Below are positions 54,484 through 62,190 of a DNA stretch of 64,000 bases, in pieces. The position numbers were made by a program, and so were the translations under genes. Source of the DNA: Syntrophobacterales bacterium (GTDB lineage Bacteria; Desulfobacterota; Syntrophorhabdia; Syntrophorhabdales; Syntrophorhabdaceae); assembly GCA_031274925.1 (NCBI GenBank), contig JAISPL010000006.1, forward strand, positions 1 through 64,000, read 5' to 3'. Every line of letters begins with the position of its first letter. Within the stretch, counting starts at the first letter, position 1. Under the pieces are notes generated by a model. It had not been told where the DNA came from. It worked only from the letters and a program-made list of their open reading frames with translations, and searched no databases.

Positions 54484-55328
54484 TATCCCGGAGATTTGAG
54501 GAAACAATATTCAAAGGGCTAATGATCCTATCTCTTATACTATTGTTAACCACTCTCACAGGTATTATCTCTATTGTGGTCGTGAAAGGGATGCCCGCGC
54601 TTACTCTCTCCATGTTGGTTGAAACGCCAAAAGGGGGCTATTACCTCGGCAAGTCAGGAGGCATCGCCAACGCCATTGTCGGCTCTCTCTACCTCTCTCT
54701 CGGAGCCTCCGTCGTCTCTATTTTCTTGAGCCTCCCCGTTGCTTTCGCTCTTCAGAAAGAATATGCAAACAGGTATGTCGCAAAGTTTACTAGGCTGGTA
54801 CTTGACGTGCTTTGGGGCACCCCATCTATTGTATACGGTGCCTTCGGCTTCGTAGTGATGGTATATTTCGGACTGAGAGCATCGCTTCTCGGCGGCATCA
54901 TCGTGCTTACCTTGCTTATGCTTCCCATTATGGTGCGCTCCATGGAGGAAGTAATAAGAATGATCCCCATGGAACTTAAAGAAACCTCCTACGCCATGGG
55001 AACAACCAAATTGGAGACCAACTTTTCCGTCATATTGAGGCAGGCCTTACCAGGGATTATCACGGCAATACTCCTTGCTTTCGGACGAGGCATAGGAGAT
55101 GCAGCCTCAATTCTTTTTACCGCCGGGTACACCGACTATATTCCCCGTTCTATTTTTGACCCTGCGGCCTCCCTGCCACTTGCGGTCTTTTTTCAGATCG
55201 GCACACCAAGCCCTGAGGTGCAGGAACGTGCTTATGCCTCGGCCCTAATCCTGCTCCTCATCGTTCTCATAGTTTGCGTCCTATCTCGCCTCCTCGGACG
55301 GAAATTCTCCAGGCACATAATAAGGTAG
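54480..55328 (+). CDS. pstA: Phosphate ABC transporter permease PstA
   Basis: Second permease, six helices, with the coupling loop IPMELKETSYAMGTTKLETNFSVILRQALPG and RGIGDAASILFTAGYTDYIP. 282 aa. Overlap with pstC and a gap of 13 bases to pstB. Confidence 0.92.
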   Translation: MISRRFEETIFKGLMILSLILLLTTLTGIISIVVVKGMPALTLSMLVETPKGGYYLGKSGGIANAIVGSLYLSLGASVVSIFLSLPVAFALQKEYANRYVAKFTRLVLDVLWGTPSIVYGAFGFVVMVYFGLRASLLGGIIVLTLLMLPIMVRSMEEVIRMIPMELKETSYAMGTTKLETNFSVILRQALPGIITAILLAFGRGIGDAASILFTAGYTDYIPRSIFDPAASLPLAVFFQIGTPSPEVQERAYASALILLLIVLIVCVLSRLLGRKFSRHIIR

Positions 55329-55341
55329 ATAGAAAACGTAT

Positions 55342-56190
55342 ATGCCCCATATTAGCCTCAGGAAGCTTACTATCACATACGGAAACAACAAAGTTCTTCG
55401 GAATATCACTGTGGACATCCCCGACAGCCAGATTACCACCATTATAGGCCCTTCGGGATGCGGCAAAACAACCCTCCTTAAAAGCATCAACCGATTGCTT
55501 GACCTGAACGATGAAGTGAAAGTGAGCGGTGATATCCTGATAGACGGCGTCAATACTTATGATCACAATGCGGATATCATCGCATTGAGGAAAAAAGTAG
55601 GATTCCTTTCTCAGCGTCCCTTTCCGCTGCCCATGTCTATCTACGACAACATCGCCTTCGGCCCGAGGGTACATCGCATGACAGGCGAGCAGATAGACAA
55701 ACAGCTTTCCGACCTTAGACGGCAAAGTTTTATACACAAAGACGATCTCAAAGATACACTCGCCGACCGAAGGGCTGGAAAAACCGACCGGATGGACCTT
55801 CTGGTGGAGTCCTACCTGCGTCTTGCCGGTCTATGGGACGAGATAAAGGACAGACTTCATGCGCCGGCGTCGCGCCTCTCCATAGGCCAGCAACAGAGAC
55901 TGGCCCTTGCCCGAGCGCTTGCAGTGGAACCGGAAGTAATTCTGGCGGATGAGCCAACTTCAGCGCTTGATCCCATATCTGCCCAGCTTATCGAAAAGCA
56001 CTTCAAAATGCTCAAGGAAAAGTATACGATCGTGGTGGTAACCCATATTCTGAGGCAGGCCCGTCGCATCTCTGATTACGCAATTTTTCTTTATCTCGGA
56101 GAGTTGGTCGAGCATGGACTGGCGGCTCGTTTCTTCAATTCCCCGGAAGACGAAAGGACACGGGCCTATATATCCGGGGAAATCAGTTGA
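55342..56190 (+). CDS. pstB: Phosphate ABC transporter ATP-binding protein PstB
   Basis: ATPase of the phosphate importer. Walker A GPSGCGKT at 36-43, the FLSQRPFPLPMSIYDNIAFGPR Q-loop block typical of PstB, signature LSIGQQQRLALARAL, Walker B VILADEPTSALDP, and H in VTHILRQ. 282 aa, somewhat longer than usual because of a charged insert (around residues 130-160) before the signature. Last gene of the operon; no phoU follows. Confidence 0.95.
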   Translation: MPHISLRKLTITYGNNKVLRNITVDIPDSQITTIIGPSGCGKTTLLKSINRLLDLNDEVKVSGDILIDGVNTYDHNADIIALRKKVGFLSQRPFPLPMSIYDNIAFGPRVHRMTGEQIDKQLSDLRRQSFIHKDDLKDTLADRRAGKTDRMDLLVESYLRLAGLWDEIKDRLHAPASRLSIGQQQRLALARALAVEPEVILADEPTSALDPISAQLIEKHFKMLKEKYTIVVVTHILRQARRISDYAIFLYLGELVEHGLAARFFNSPEDERTRAYISGEIS

Positions 56191-56359
56191 AGTGCTGATC
56201 GGCATGCAGAAGAAAGTACTTATTGCAGTCCTGATGAAGCGCCCTAAGATCTTCTGCAAGAGATGACAAAAAGAGGTGCCAGGGCTGGAAAAGATCCTCG
56301 GTCTTGAATACCGTCTCCGGAAGACAAGAATATCCCTTCCAATATATTGAGTGTCTCAT
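56183..56359 (-). CDS. Possible small gene or remnant, 58 aa
   Basis: Minus-strand frame from an ATG at 56359 with AAAGGAA close upstream, 58 aa, rich in aromatic residues (WHLFLSSLAEDLRALHQD). It overlaps the pstB stop by eight bases on the opposite strand. Protein-like but not recognised. Confidence 0.3.
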   Translation of the reverse strand: MRHSIYWKGYSCLPETVFKTEDLFQPWHLFLSSLAEDLRALHQDCNKYFLLHADQHFN

Positions 56360-56520
56360 GGACTTCCTTTATGGCCGGCGCAAACCCCGTGATTCACGGC
56401 ATTTGTAGCTTCGCCCAACTTCTACTCTTTTTGTGCACTTTTTACTTCCCAATTTGACGTTACCTTTCCCTCTAAAATAAAACCAACATGATTTAGAATT
56501 CTCCGCTATACTCACCCCAC
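56360..56520. other. Short non-coding region before the IS scars
   Basis: No gene seen. A/T-rich, ends at the IS630 fragment. Confidence 0.3.
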
Positions 56521-56670
56521 TTAAAAACAGTCTGCAAGGACATCGTCAAATGAATCGAATAGATGCAAGATACTACGCAGCCGAGATTTGAGCCAGCTCC
56601 AGAAACGTTCAATTAAGTTTAGTTCCGGCGAATAAGGATGATTGGACCTCTTTCAAATGCGTTAGCTATA
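56521..56670 (-). mobile_element. IS630-family transposase fragment, copy B
   Basis: Minus strand HPYSPELNLIERFWSWLKSR then LRSILHLFDSFDDVLADCF and a TAA at 56521-56523: the last part of an IS630 DDE transposase with its catalytic Glu (NLIE). 144 bases match copy A at 32951-33094, and both fragments are cut at the same base on the 5' side (GTTAGCTATA). Beyond that point the two sites differ. Confidence 0.82.
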
Positions 56671-56903
56671 ATGGTCCGGAATTTATCGGCAAGAGTGGGT
56701 TTATCGCAAAGGCGTGAAGCTGCCCTGGCAAGCTAACGGAAGAATGCACGATGAACGCTTGAACGCAAATTGGGTTTTGAATCTGAATCACGCCAGACAG
56801 ATTATCGAAAAATGGAGAATAGACTATAATACTGTCTAGGCCGCATAGCTCTTTGGGAGGCATGTCACCTATGGAATTCTTGGAATCAGATGGAAAACTC
56901 TAA
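56670..56903 (+). mobile_element. IS3-family transposase (OrfB) C-terminal fragment
   Basis: Plus-strand pieces in three frames: NGPEFIG (56670-), EWVYRKGVKL, NGRMHDERLNANWVLNLNHA, RQIIEKWRIDYN, then RPHSSLGGMSPMEFLESDG to TAA at 56901. These are in order the conserved C-terminal blocks of IS3-group transposases (DNGPEF, ExFNGxxRDECLN, IExWRxDYN, RPHSSLGxxTP). Shifts and a deletion (the ESFNG region) show a dead copy. It abuts IS630 copy B directly. Confidence 0.85.
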
Positions 56904-57033
56904 ATGCTGTTGGCACTAGCTAAGGGGTAATGCCATAGGTGCCTGAAAGCGGAGGTAAGTGGCCTGAGCTCTTGCGGAAATAGCATAAGAAGTTAGCGAA
57001 AACGAAGCATTAAGGAACTTTGAGAAAACACAA
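56904..57033. other. Remaining flank of the IS3 remnant
   Basis: Non-coding; probably the outer part of the IS3 element. No terminal repeat could be fixed by eye. Confidence 0.35.
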
Positions 57034-57927
57034 TTAAGGGCGGGCGGTTATTCGCTCGCCTACCACCTTCAGAAACCTAATTGCAGGCTTAAGGAATCGG
57101 TATGACTTGGAAAGGACGACAATGTTCTTGTAGATATAGAAAGGCGTAAAGATGGGAGGGAATCTCCGCCGAACAACCCCCTTCTGCGTCAAGCGGTATT
57201 GGGCATCCAGGAGGCTGTATGCATGAGCGATCTCTCCGGCGTAAGCAATATTTCTCTTCGATTCCTCGCCGTGCATCGCTCCCTTCCACCCCTGGGGATG
57301 GTGGGAATAGTCGTGGTTCTCATGGACTACCATCACCGTTTTCGTCATATCAATGACGGCCATACCGGACGTGCACGCCCGGTAAATGACCCAATTGTCC
57401 CATGCGGGACGACCGATTGCAAAGGGCGGCAATCTGCCAAGACTATTTCTCGGAAAAACAAAGTAGTCTATCGCAAAATAAGGATAGAGTTTTCCTTTCC
57501 TGGCAACAAGTGACGTTAGTGATTTCTGCCATCCAGGATCAAATTCTATCAGTTCCTTTATATCGACGTTCCAACGTCTGCCCACCATAAGCGCCTTCGG
57601 CTTTTCCGCTATGACCCTCTCTATGCCTTTCACAAAATCCTGCATGAATATTATGTCTGCATTGACGTAACACATAAGCCGGGAAGATGAGGCGTTCTCC
57701 GCCTTTCCGAAAATAGAGCTCAGAAGGGGCGTGCCGAACTCGTTACATTCCACATCAGGAATGTGACGTACACCCAGTTCTAGGGCAACCCCTGCAACCC
57801 CCTCATCATTCCCCATTAGAATCACATCAGGCCTTGGATCAAGGCGAAGCCAGCTCCTGATCGCATTCCTCTGTGTAATATCCACATGTCCGCGAAATGG
57901 CTTGGGGCAGGAAAATATGGTAAGCAT
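57034..57927 (-). CDS. Putative GT-A type glycosyltransferase
   Basis: 297 aa from the ATG at 57927 (MLTIFSC) with GGAG about ten bases upstream; an earlier ATG at 57942 is also possible. Begins with LTIFSCPKPFRGHVDITQRNAI and has LMCYVNADIIF (a DxD-like NAD at the metal site), FDYFVFPR-type (here AIDYFVFPRNSLG) and RPAWDNWVIYRA. This pattern is found in surface-polysaccharide glycosyltransferases of unknown specificity. No membrane segment. It is separated from the dehydratase gene by about 75 bases. Confidence 0.7.
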   Translation of the reverse strand: MLTIFSCPKPFRGHVDITQRNAIRSWLRLDPRPDVILMGNDEGVAGVALELGVRHIPDVECNEFGTPLLSSIFGKAENASSSRLMCYVNADIIFMQDFVKGIERVIAEKPKALMVGRRWNVDIKELIEFDPGWQKSLTSLVARKGKLYPYFAIDYFVFPRNSLGRLPPFAIGRPAWDNWVIYRACTSGMAVIDMTKTVMVVHENHDYSHHPQGWKGAMHGEESKRNIAYAGEIAHAYSLLDAQYRLTQKGVVRRRFPPIFTPFYIYKNIVVLSKSYRFLKPAIRFLKVVGERITARP

Positions 57928-58001
57928 TAGATGAGACTCCATTCCAAATTCAGATGCAAATGATTATTTAACCTCCGTCAAGCGTCGGTGCATCACCCGG
58001 T

Positions 58002-58991
58002 TCACAGATCCGGCGAATTGCTTGACTCCCATTTGAGATAGCTTATCTCGTCCCTGATTAGCAGATCAATCAGGTCATCAAATTGTAACGTGTAATTCCA
58101 TCCTAAAACGCGCTTTGCTTTGGAGTTGTCTCCCGATATTGTTTCAAGGTCGACGGGCCGGATCAACCGCTCGTCTATCGTCACAAATCTTTCAAAATCA
58201 AGACCTAGCTTTCCGAATACCTTTCCCGCAAAATCAGTCAGGCTATGGGGTTGGCCTGAACAGATCACGTAGTCATCCGGCTTTTCCTGCTGGAGCATCA
58301 GCCACATTGCCTCAACATACTGCGGAGCATACCCCCAGTCACGTGAAATACCCGTGTTTCCGAGGTTCAATGAATCAGCCAATCCCATTTTGATCCTCAC
58401 AGCCGTGTTCACTATCTTTTTGGTGACAAATCCGTCTCCCCGCAGAACGGATTCATGGTTGAAGAGGATACCGCATACAGCGAAGAGGTTGTATGCTTCC
58501 CGGTAATTGACAGTGACCCAATGAGCGGTGCACTTCGAGATGCCGTACGGACTCACAGGATGGAAAACACTTTCTTCATTCACCGGCAGAGATTCTTTCT
58601 GAACCCTCCCGAACATTTCGCTGCTTGAGGCCTGATAAAACTTGATTTTAGGGTTGACTATACGAATAGCTTCCAACAGATGGGTGACGCTGAATATATT
58701 AAGCTCAAGCGTCCCTATGATCTGCTCAAAAGACAGACCAACCGAACTCTGGGCAGCAAGATTATAGATCTCATCCGGCTCAATCCGCTCAATAACTCTT
58801 ATCATATTGGACATGTCCAATAAATTGGCCTGCACAAACACGATGGAGTCTTCGAGATTAAGGAACAGGAGATTTTTGCTGTTGCTTTCAGACAAATCAA
58901 TACCAAAGACCTGGTATCCTTTGCCGAGCAGCAACCGGGAGAGATAGACACCATCCTGACCTTTAATTCCCGTGATCAGCGCTCTTTTCAT
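58002..58991 (-). CDS. gmd: GDP-mannose 4,6-dehydratase
   Basis: Converts GDP-mannose to GDP-4-keto-6-deoxymannose, precursor of GDP-rhamnose, GDP-fucose or GDP-perosamine. SDR with TGIKGQDGVYLSRLLL, serine block SSSEMFG, catalytic SPYGISK (YxxxK), then LFNHESVLRGDGFVTKKI and the GMD ending RPVDLETISGDNSKAKRVLGW. In most GMDs the HES block reads LFNHESPRRG; here PR is VL. 329 aa. Upstream spacing to the GT4 gene is 24 bases. Confidence 0.9.
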   Translation of the reverse strand: MKRALITGIKGQDGVYLSRLLLGKGYQVFGIDLSESNSKNLLFLNLEDSIVFVQANLLDMSNMIRVIERIEPDEIYNLAAQSSVGLSFEQIIGTLELNIFSVTHLLEAIRIVNPKIKFYQASSSEMFGRVQKESLPVNEESVFHPVSPYGISKCTAHWVTVNYREAYNLFAVCGILFNHESVLRGDGFVTKKIVNTAVRIKMGLADSLNLGNTGISRDWGYAPQYVEAMWLMLQQEKPDDYVICSGQPHSLTDFAGKVFGKLGLDFERFVTIDERLIRPVDLETISGDNSKAKRVLGWNYTLQFDDLIDLLIRDEISYLKWESSNSPDL

Positions 58992-59015
58992 CTATACGCC
59001 TCCATGCATGGCACA

Positions 59016-60149
59016 CTAACTCGGTCTTACGAGTGAACGGTAAAGATCAACGGTTTCTCGAGCAGCCCTGTCCCAACTGAATTCCGCAGCCCTCTTAAGA
59101 CCAAGCTCCATTTTTTCCTCCAACAGTGTGTTGTCAAATAAGACGGTCTCAAGAACGCCCTGCAATTCTTCCGCACTCGCCGGGTCAAAATAGATCCCTG
59201 CATCACCCACCACCTCAGGCATGGGACCCGCATTGGAACAGACGACCGGACAGCGGGACCCCATAGCTTCAAGGAGCGGGATGCCAAAGCCTTCGTAGAG
59301 GGATGGCCACACAAATGCCCGCGCATTCCTGTAATATCCCGCAAGAAGGGAATCTTCGCCGCCTGTATGATGGACGAACTGGGCGACGCCCATCTCTCCA
59401 AACCGCTTCCTCTCGGAAGGAGTAAGGGTTCCCCCGCCAAACAGCACCAACTCAAAATTGGCTTTCAGCTTAGATGAGCGAGCATACGCAAGAATCAATG
59501 CTTCAAAATTTTTATAACCTGCCCTCTCCCCTACGTAGAGAATATAAGGGGCACCGGCTATATTCGCCGGTTCAATGGGAATTATATGCTCAAGAGGATT
59601 CCCCAAATGAATTACCGTCACCTTGCTTTCTTCCACACCAAAAAACCGGACAAGATCTTTTTTCGTGCATTCCGAGATTGCAATAATTCTGTCCGCCCTC
59701 TCGAAAGACACCTTCTTGAGTTGCGTTATGACCCGATACCCCGGATAAATCTGCGGGAAAAGCTCCTGAATCATGTCGTACGCCGTCACCACCATTTTTA
59801 CTTTTGTCCGTGGCAAGGAAGACGAATAATTGGAGAGATGAACAACCGTTTCCGGGTCCGTACGAAGCCACATACGCTGCGCCAAATCATTCACCATGGA
59901 CCGAGTATAATACATCAGGGCGTTCAGTATCATATACGCGCGCGCGCCGCCTCCGAAAACAGGTACCTTTAGCCCCCTAACCTGGGCGTCGCTAAGGATC
60001 TTCAAATATTCATTAACATGAAGCCCGGCAAAAACGCTTATCTTCGCCGTTTCAAGTGGTATCCTCTTGATAATCTCAACAAAATACCGGGATATGCCGC
60101 CAAACCTCTGAAAGGCAAAGATGTCGTGAGTATAGATGACTTTAAGCAT
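59016..60149 (-). CDS. Family 4 (GT-B) glycosyltransferase
   Basis: 377 aa retaining transferase of GT4 type, likely mannosyl- or rhamnosyltransferase. N-terminal GGISRYFVEIIKR, the ADRIIAISECTKKDL helix, ILYVGERAGYKNFEALILA, and the nucleotide-sugar motif PSLYEGFGIPLLEAMGSRCPVV with the E-x7-E pair. It starts where an older acyltransferase frame ends (stop at 60142-60144). Neighbour of gmd. Confidence 0.88.
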   Translation of the reverse strand: MLKVIYTHDIFAFQRFGGISRYFVEIIKRIPLETAKISVFAGLHVNEYLKILSDAQVRGLKVPVFGGGARAYMILNALMYYTRSMVNDLAQRMWLRTDPETVVHLSNYSSSLPRTKVKMVVTAYDMIQELFPQIYPGYRVITQLKKVSFERADRIIAISECTKKDLVRFFGVEESKVTVIHLGNPLEHIIPIEPANIAGAPYILYVGERAGYKNFEALILAYARSSKLKANFELVLFGGGTLTPSERKRFGEMGVAQFVHHTGGEDSLLAGYYRNARAFVWPSLYEGFGIPLLEAMGSRCPVVCSNAGPMPEVVGDAGIYFDPASAEELQGVLETVLFDNTLLEEKMELGLKRAAEFSWDRAARETVDLYRSLVRPS

Positions 60150-60415
60150 GTGGTCTCAATAATCGCTGTCTGCTTGCAGGCGGTATCTCCTTATATAATC
60201 TTGCCGTATTTCCGGCCACGACCGTATAAGGAGAGATGTCTTTTGTGACTGCACTGTGCCTATAACTGACCTGTTACCTATATTAACCGGTCGAAAAATA
60301 TCCCACCCTCAATTAAAGAATTATTGCCAATACTGATCCAGCGCCCTTTTCTAATATGTACGTCTTCATGGTTTAACCTAGATTAATACTCCAGACCGAC
60401 CGAATCATAAAGACC
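60142..60415 (-). pseudogene. Decayed hexapeptide-repeat (LbH) acyltransferase
   Basis: Minus-strand pieces in three frames: KGRWISIGNNSLIEGGIFF (about 60352-60290), NIGNRSVIGT (about 60284-60255) and VTKDISPYTVVAGN with TARLYKEIPP (60249-60178). The last is the canonical ending of left-handed beta-helix acetyltransferases (VTKDVPPYTVVAGNPAKVIKxR). The repeat body is largely missing. It ends overlapping the GT4 start codon, as a gene upstream in the same operon would. Probably a sugar O- or N-acetyltransferase. Confidence 0.75.
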
Positions 60416-60571
60416 AAGTTTGGCCTGATAATTAAGGAACTCATTTACGAGCCTTATCGATATCAAACATCACAATACCTTTTTCGCGTATCGTTTGCAC
60501 GCAACCCGGCTTTCATCGGAATCAAGTCACCTCTGACAGCATATAATGAATCAGGGGCCTGAATAACATGA
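60416..60571. other. Short region between the transferase gene and the acyltransferase remnant
   Basis: Minus strand has LNYQAKLGLYDSVGLEY-like coding traces (about 60440-60385) that might be an earlier part of the acyltransferase remnant or another gene. Nothing else seen. Confidence 0.3.
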
Positions 60572-61480
60572 TTACAAGCTGGTCTTGAATATATTATCAA
60601 AAATGTAACGGGCCCGGTATCTTATGGTTGATCTTTTCCTTAACCGGTATTTGACAATCTCGTATAAAGAGGAAACCCTAATATCCGCCGGATAGGTCAG
60701 TACTGAGAACTCCGGATCAATTTGCTCTTCGTTGCTCTTATTGCTCACTCCACAGTGGGTTCCGCTCCCGTCCCAACCTCTGTTCTCAACAAGGCTTCTC
60801 ACAGGATAGAGCGTCAGTCCGTCCGTCATAAAAACACTGAGGTACCATCGTATAGCCCATGAATCTATTTTGCCTGCCTTCTGATCCTTTAGCATGCCCC
60901 AAAAATTATATGCACCGTCAAGGTTAAATCTTTTGCGAAGCCTTGAGTTACCTTCCATGACTTCATATACCTTCATATCTGGATCGAATTGCTTCCAAGC
61001 CTTCTCCCAGGTGGCCCAGCCCCATGAAGAAGTGAAGGGCATGAACACCGCGTCCGTGTCCGAAGCAAGCGGTCCGCCGAACATGTACCCCGCTACCTGC
61101 CTCACTCTCTCCTCCTTCTCGTAGAGGCCGAGAGAATCGTTCATATACTTCAAAAAAAAAGGGGATACCACAAGGTCGTCTTCGAGAACAATCACTTTCC
61201 CATACTTCCCGCAAAGTGATGATACCCCGTAAATGATGGAATTTGCCAGGCCTTTATTCTTTTTGCTGAATTCAATATGCACTTCTTTACACCATTCCCT
61301 ACTCCCCACTATCTCGCGTACCAGCGCCACTTGGGTTTCATCGGCCAACTCTTTTGCGCCATCACAAAAAATATGGATAACGCTCTCATCTGCCAGTTCG
61401 CACCGGGAAAGGGCCTCAAGCGACCTCAAGGTATGTTCAGGCCGATTATAAGCAAAAAAAGCTATGGGCGCCCTGTCCAA
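60572..61480 (-). CDS. GT-A type glycosyltransferase (GNT-I-like)
   Basis: 302 aa. PIAFFAYNRPEHTLRSLEAL at the start, SKKNKGLANSIIYGV, then VIVLEDDLVVSPFFLKYMN with the DDxV metal site, and FTSSWGWATWEKAW. This is the pattern of the GNT-I/GT2-like family found in capsule and O-antigen clusters. Acceptor and donor unknown. The next gene region upstream is the methyltransferase remnant. Confidence 0.82.
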   Translation of the reverse strand: MDRAPIAFFAYNRPEHTLRSLEALSRCELADESVIHIFCDGAKELADETQVALVREIVGSREWCKEVHIEFSKKNKGLANSIIYGVSSLCGKYGKVIVLEDDLVVSPFFLKYMNDSLGLYEKEERVRQVAGYMFGGPLASDTDAVFMPFTSSWGWATWEKAWKQFDPDMKVYEVMEGNSRLRKRFNLDGAYNFWGMLKDQKAGKIDSWAIRWYLSVFMTDGLTLYPVRSLVENRGWDGSGTHCGVSNKSNEEQIDPEFSVLTYPADIRVSSLYEIVKYRLRKRSTIRYRARYIFDNIFKTSL

Positions 61481-61689
61481 TATGGATATCCTCCTTTTTC
61501 TTCTCTTCTTTTTCCCTATCTTCCAAGTGGATTCCCATTAAGTCACCGATGGCAACAGAATCGCTTTCTGCATCTAAACCGCCAAGGCAACCCCAGAAAG
61601 CTCCCGATCAGGCAATTCCCACACCGGATAGATTTCACCTCCCCCTCTCAAAACTCCAATCGGGCATATAAGGCTTCTTTGTTAATATC

Positions 61690-62130
61690 GCCGGCTTGTT
61701 GAAAACTTTTCCGGCTTAAAGACCCGTTCCAGCGAGAAGTGATTTGTCAAACCAGAATGAACGCGTGATATATAATTTCCCATCATTTTTCAATCCTCTG
61801 AGGACCATTCTAAAAAATACCTTTGCACAGTTCGCCCGCAATGATTCACTACGGGGAAAACTGTCGTGGAGCCAAATTCATTTGAGATGCGTGAAATCAA
61901 AATTATTGAAACAAATAACGTCGTTCCTTCACGGCAAGACTCATATATCGCACAGTTCGCCCAGCAGTGTCTATGAAAAACTCATTATAACCGCCTCCGA
62001 AATAGTTCCTGCCGCTCAAATAACTTATTGAATTCCAACCCTAAGCGACCCGTAACCAACATCAAGAAGCTTGGGTGACGGTTCATTATCATGTCGGCTA
62101 TGTTTTTCAAAGTGAACACGATGGAGCGCG
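61690..62130 (-). pseudogene. Decayed SAM-dependent methyltransferase
   Basis: Minus-strand blocks in order: HRVHFEKHSRHDNEPSPKLL then LLDVGYGSLRVGI (motif I, around 62125-62040), GRNYFGGGYNEFFIDTAG (around 62015-61955, matching the NYFGxDINExL...AG segment), and a third block FNNFDFTHLK with VFFRMVLRGLKNDGKLYIT (around 61900-61770, matching FThL...VLKPGGRFYxT). Two frame shifts and at least one stop (TGA after THLK) are visible. It is a class I methyltransferase of the type common in glycan clusters, now dead. Confidence 0.75.
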
Positions 62131-62190
62131 GACAAATATCTGGTCTTTGATTTTGGGAATGATTTATCCAAATTCATCAATTATTTATTA
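62131..62190. other. Short spacer
   Basis: No gene; downstream of the sulfotransferase gene. Confidence 0.3.
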
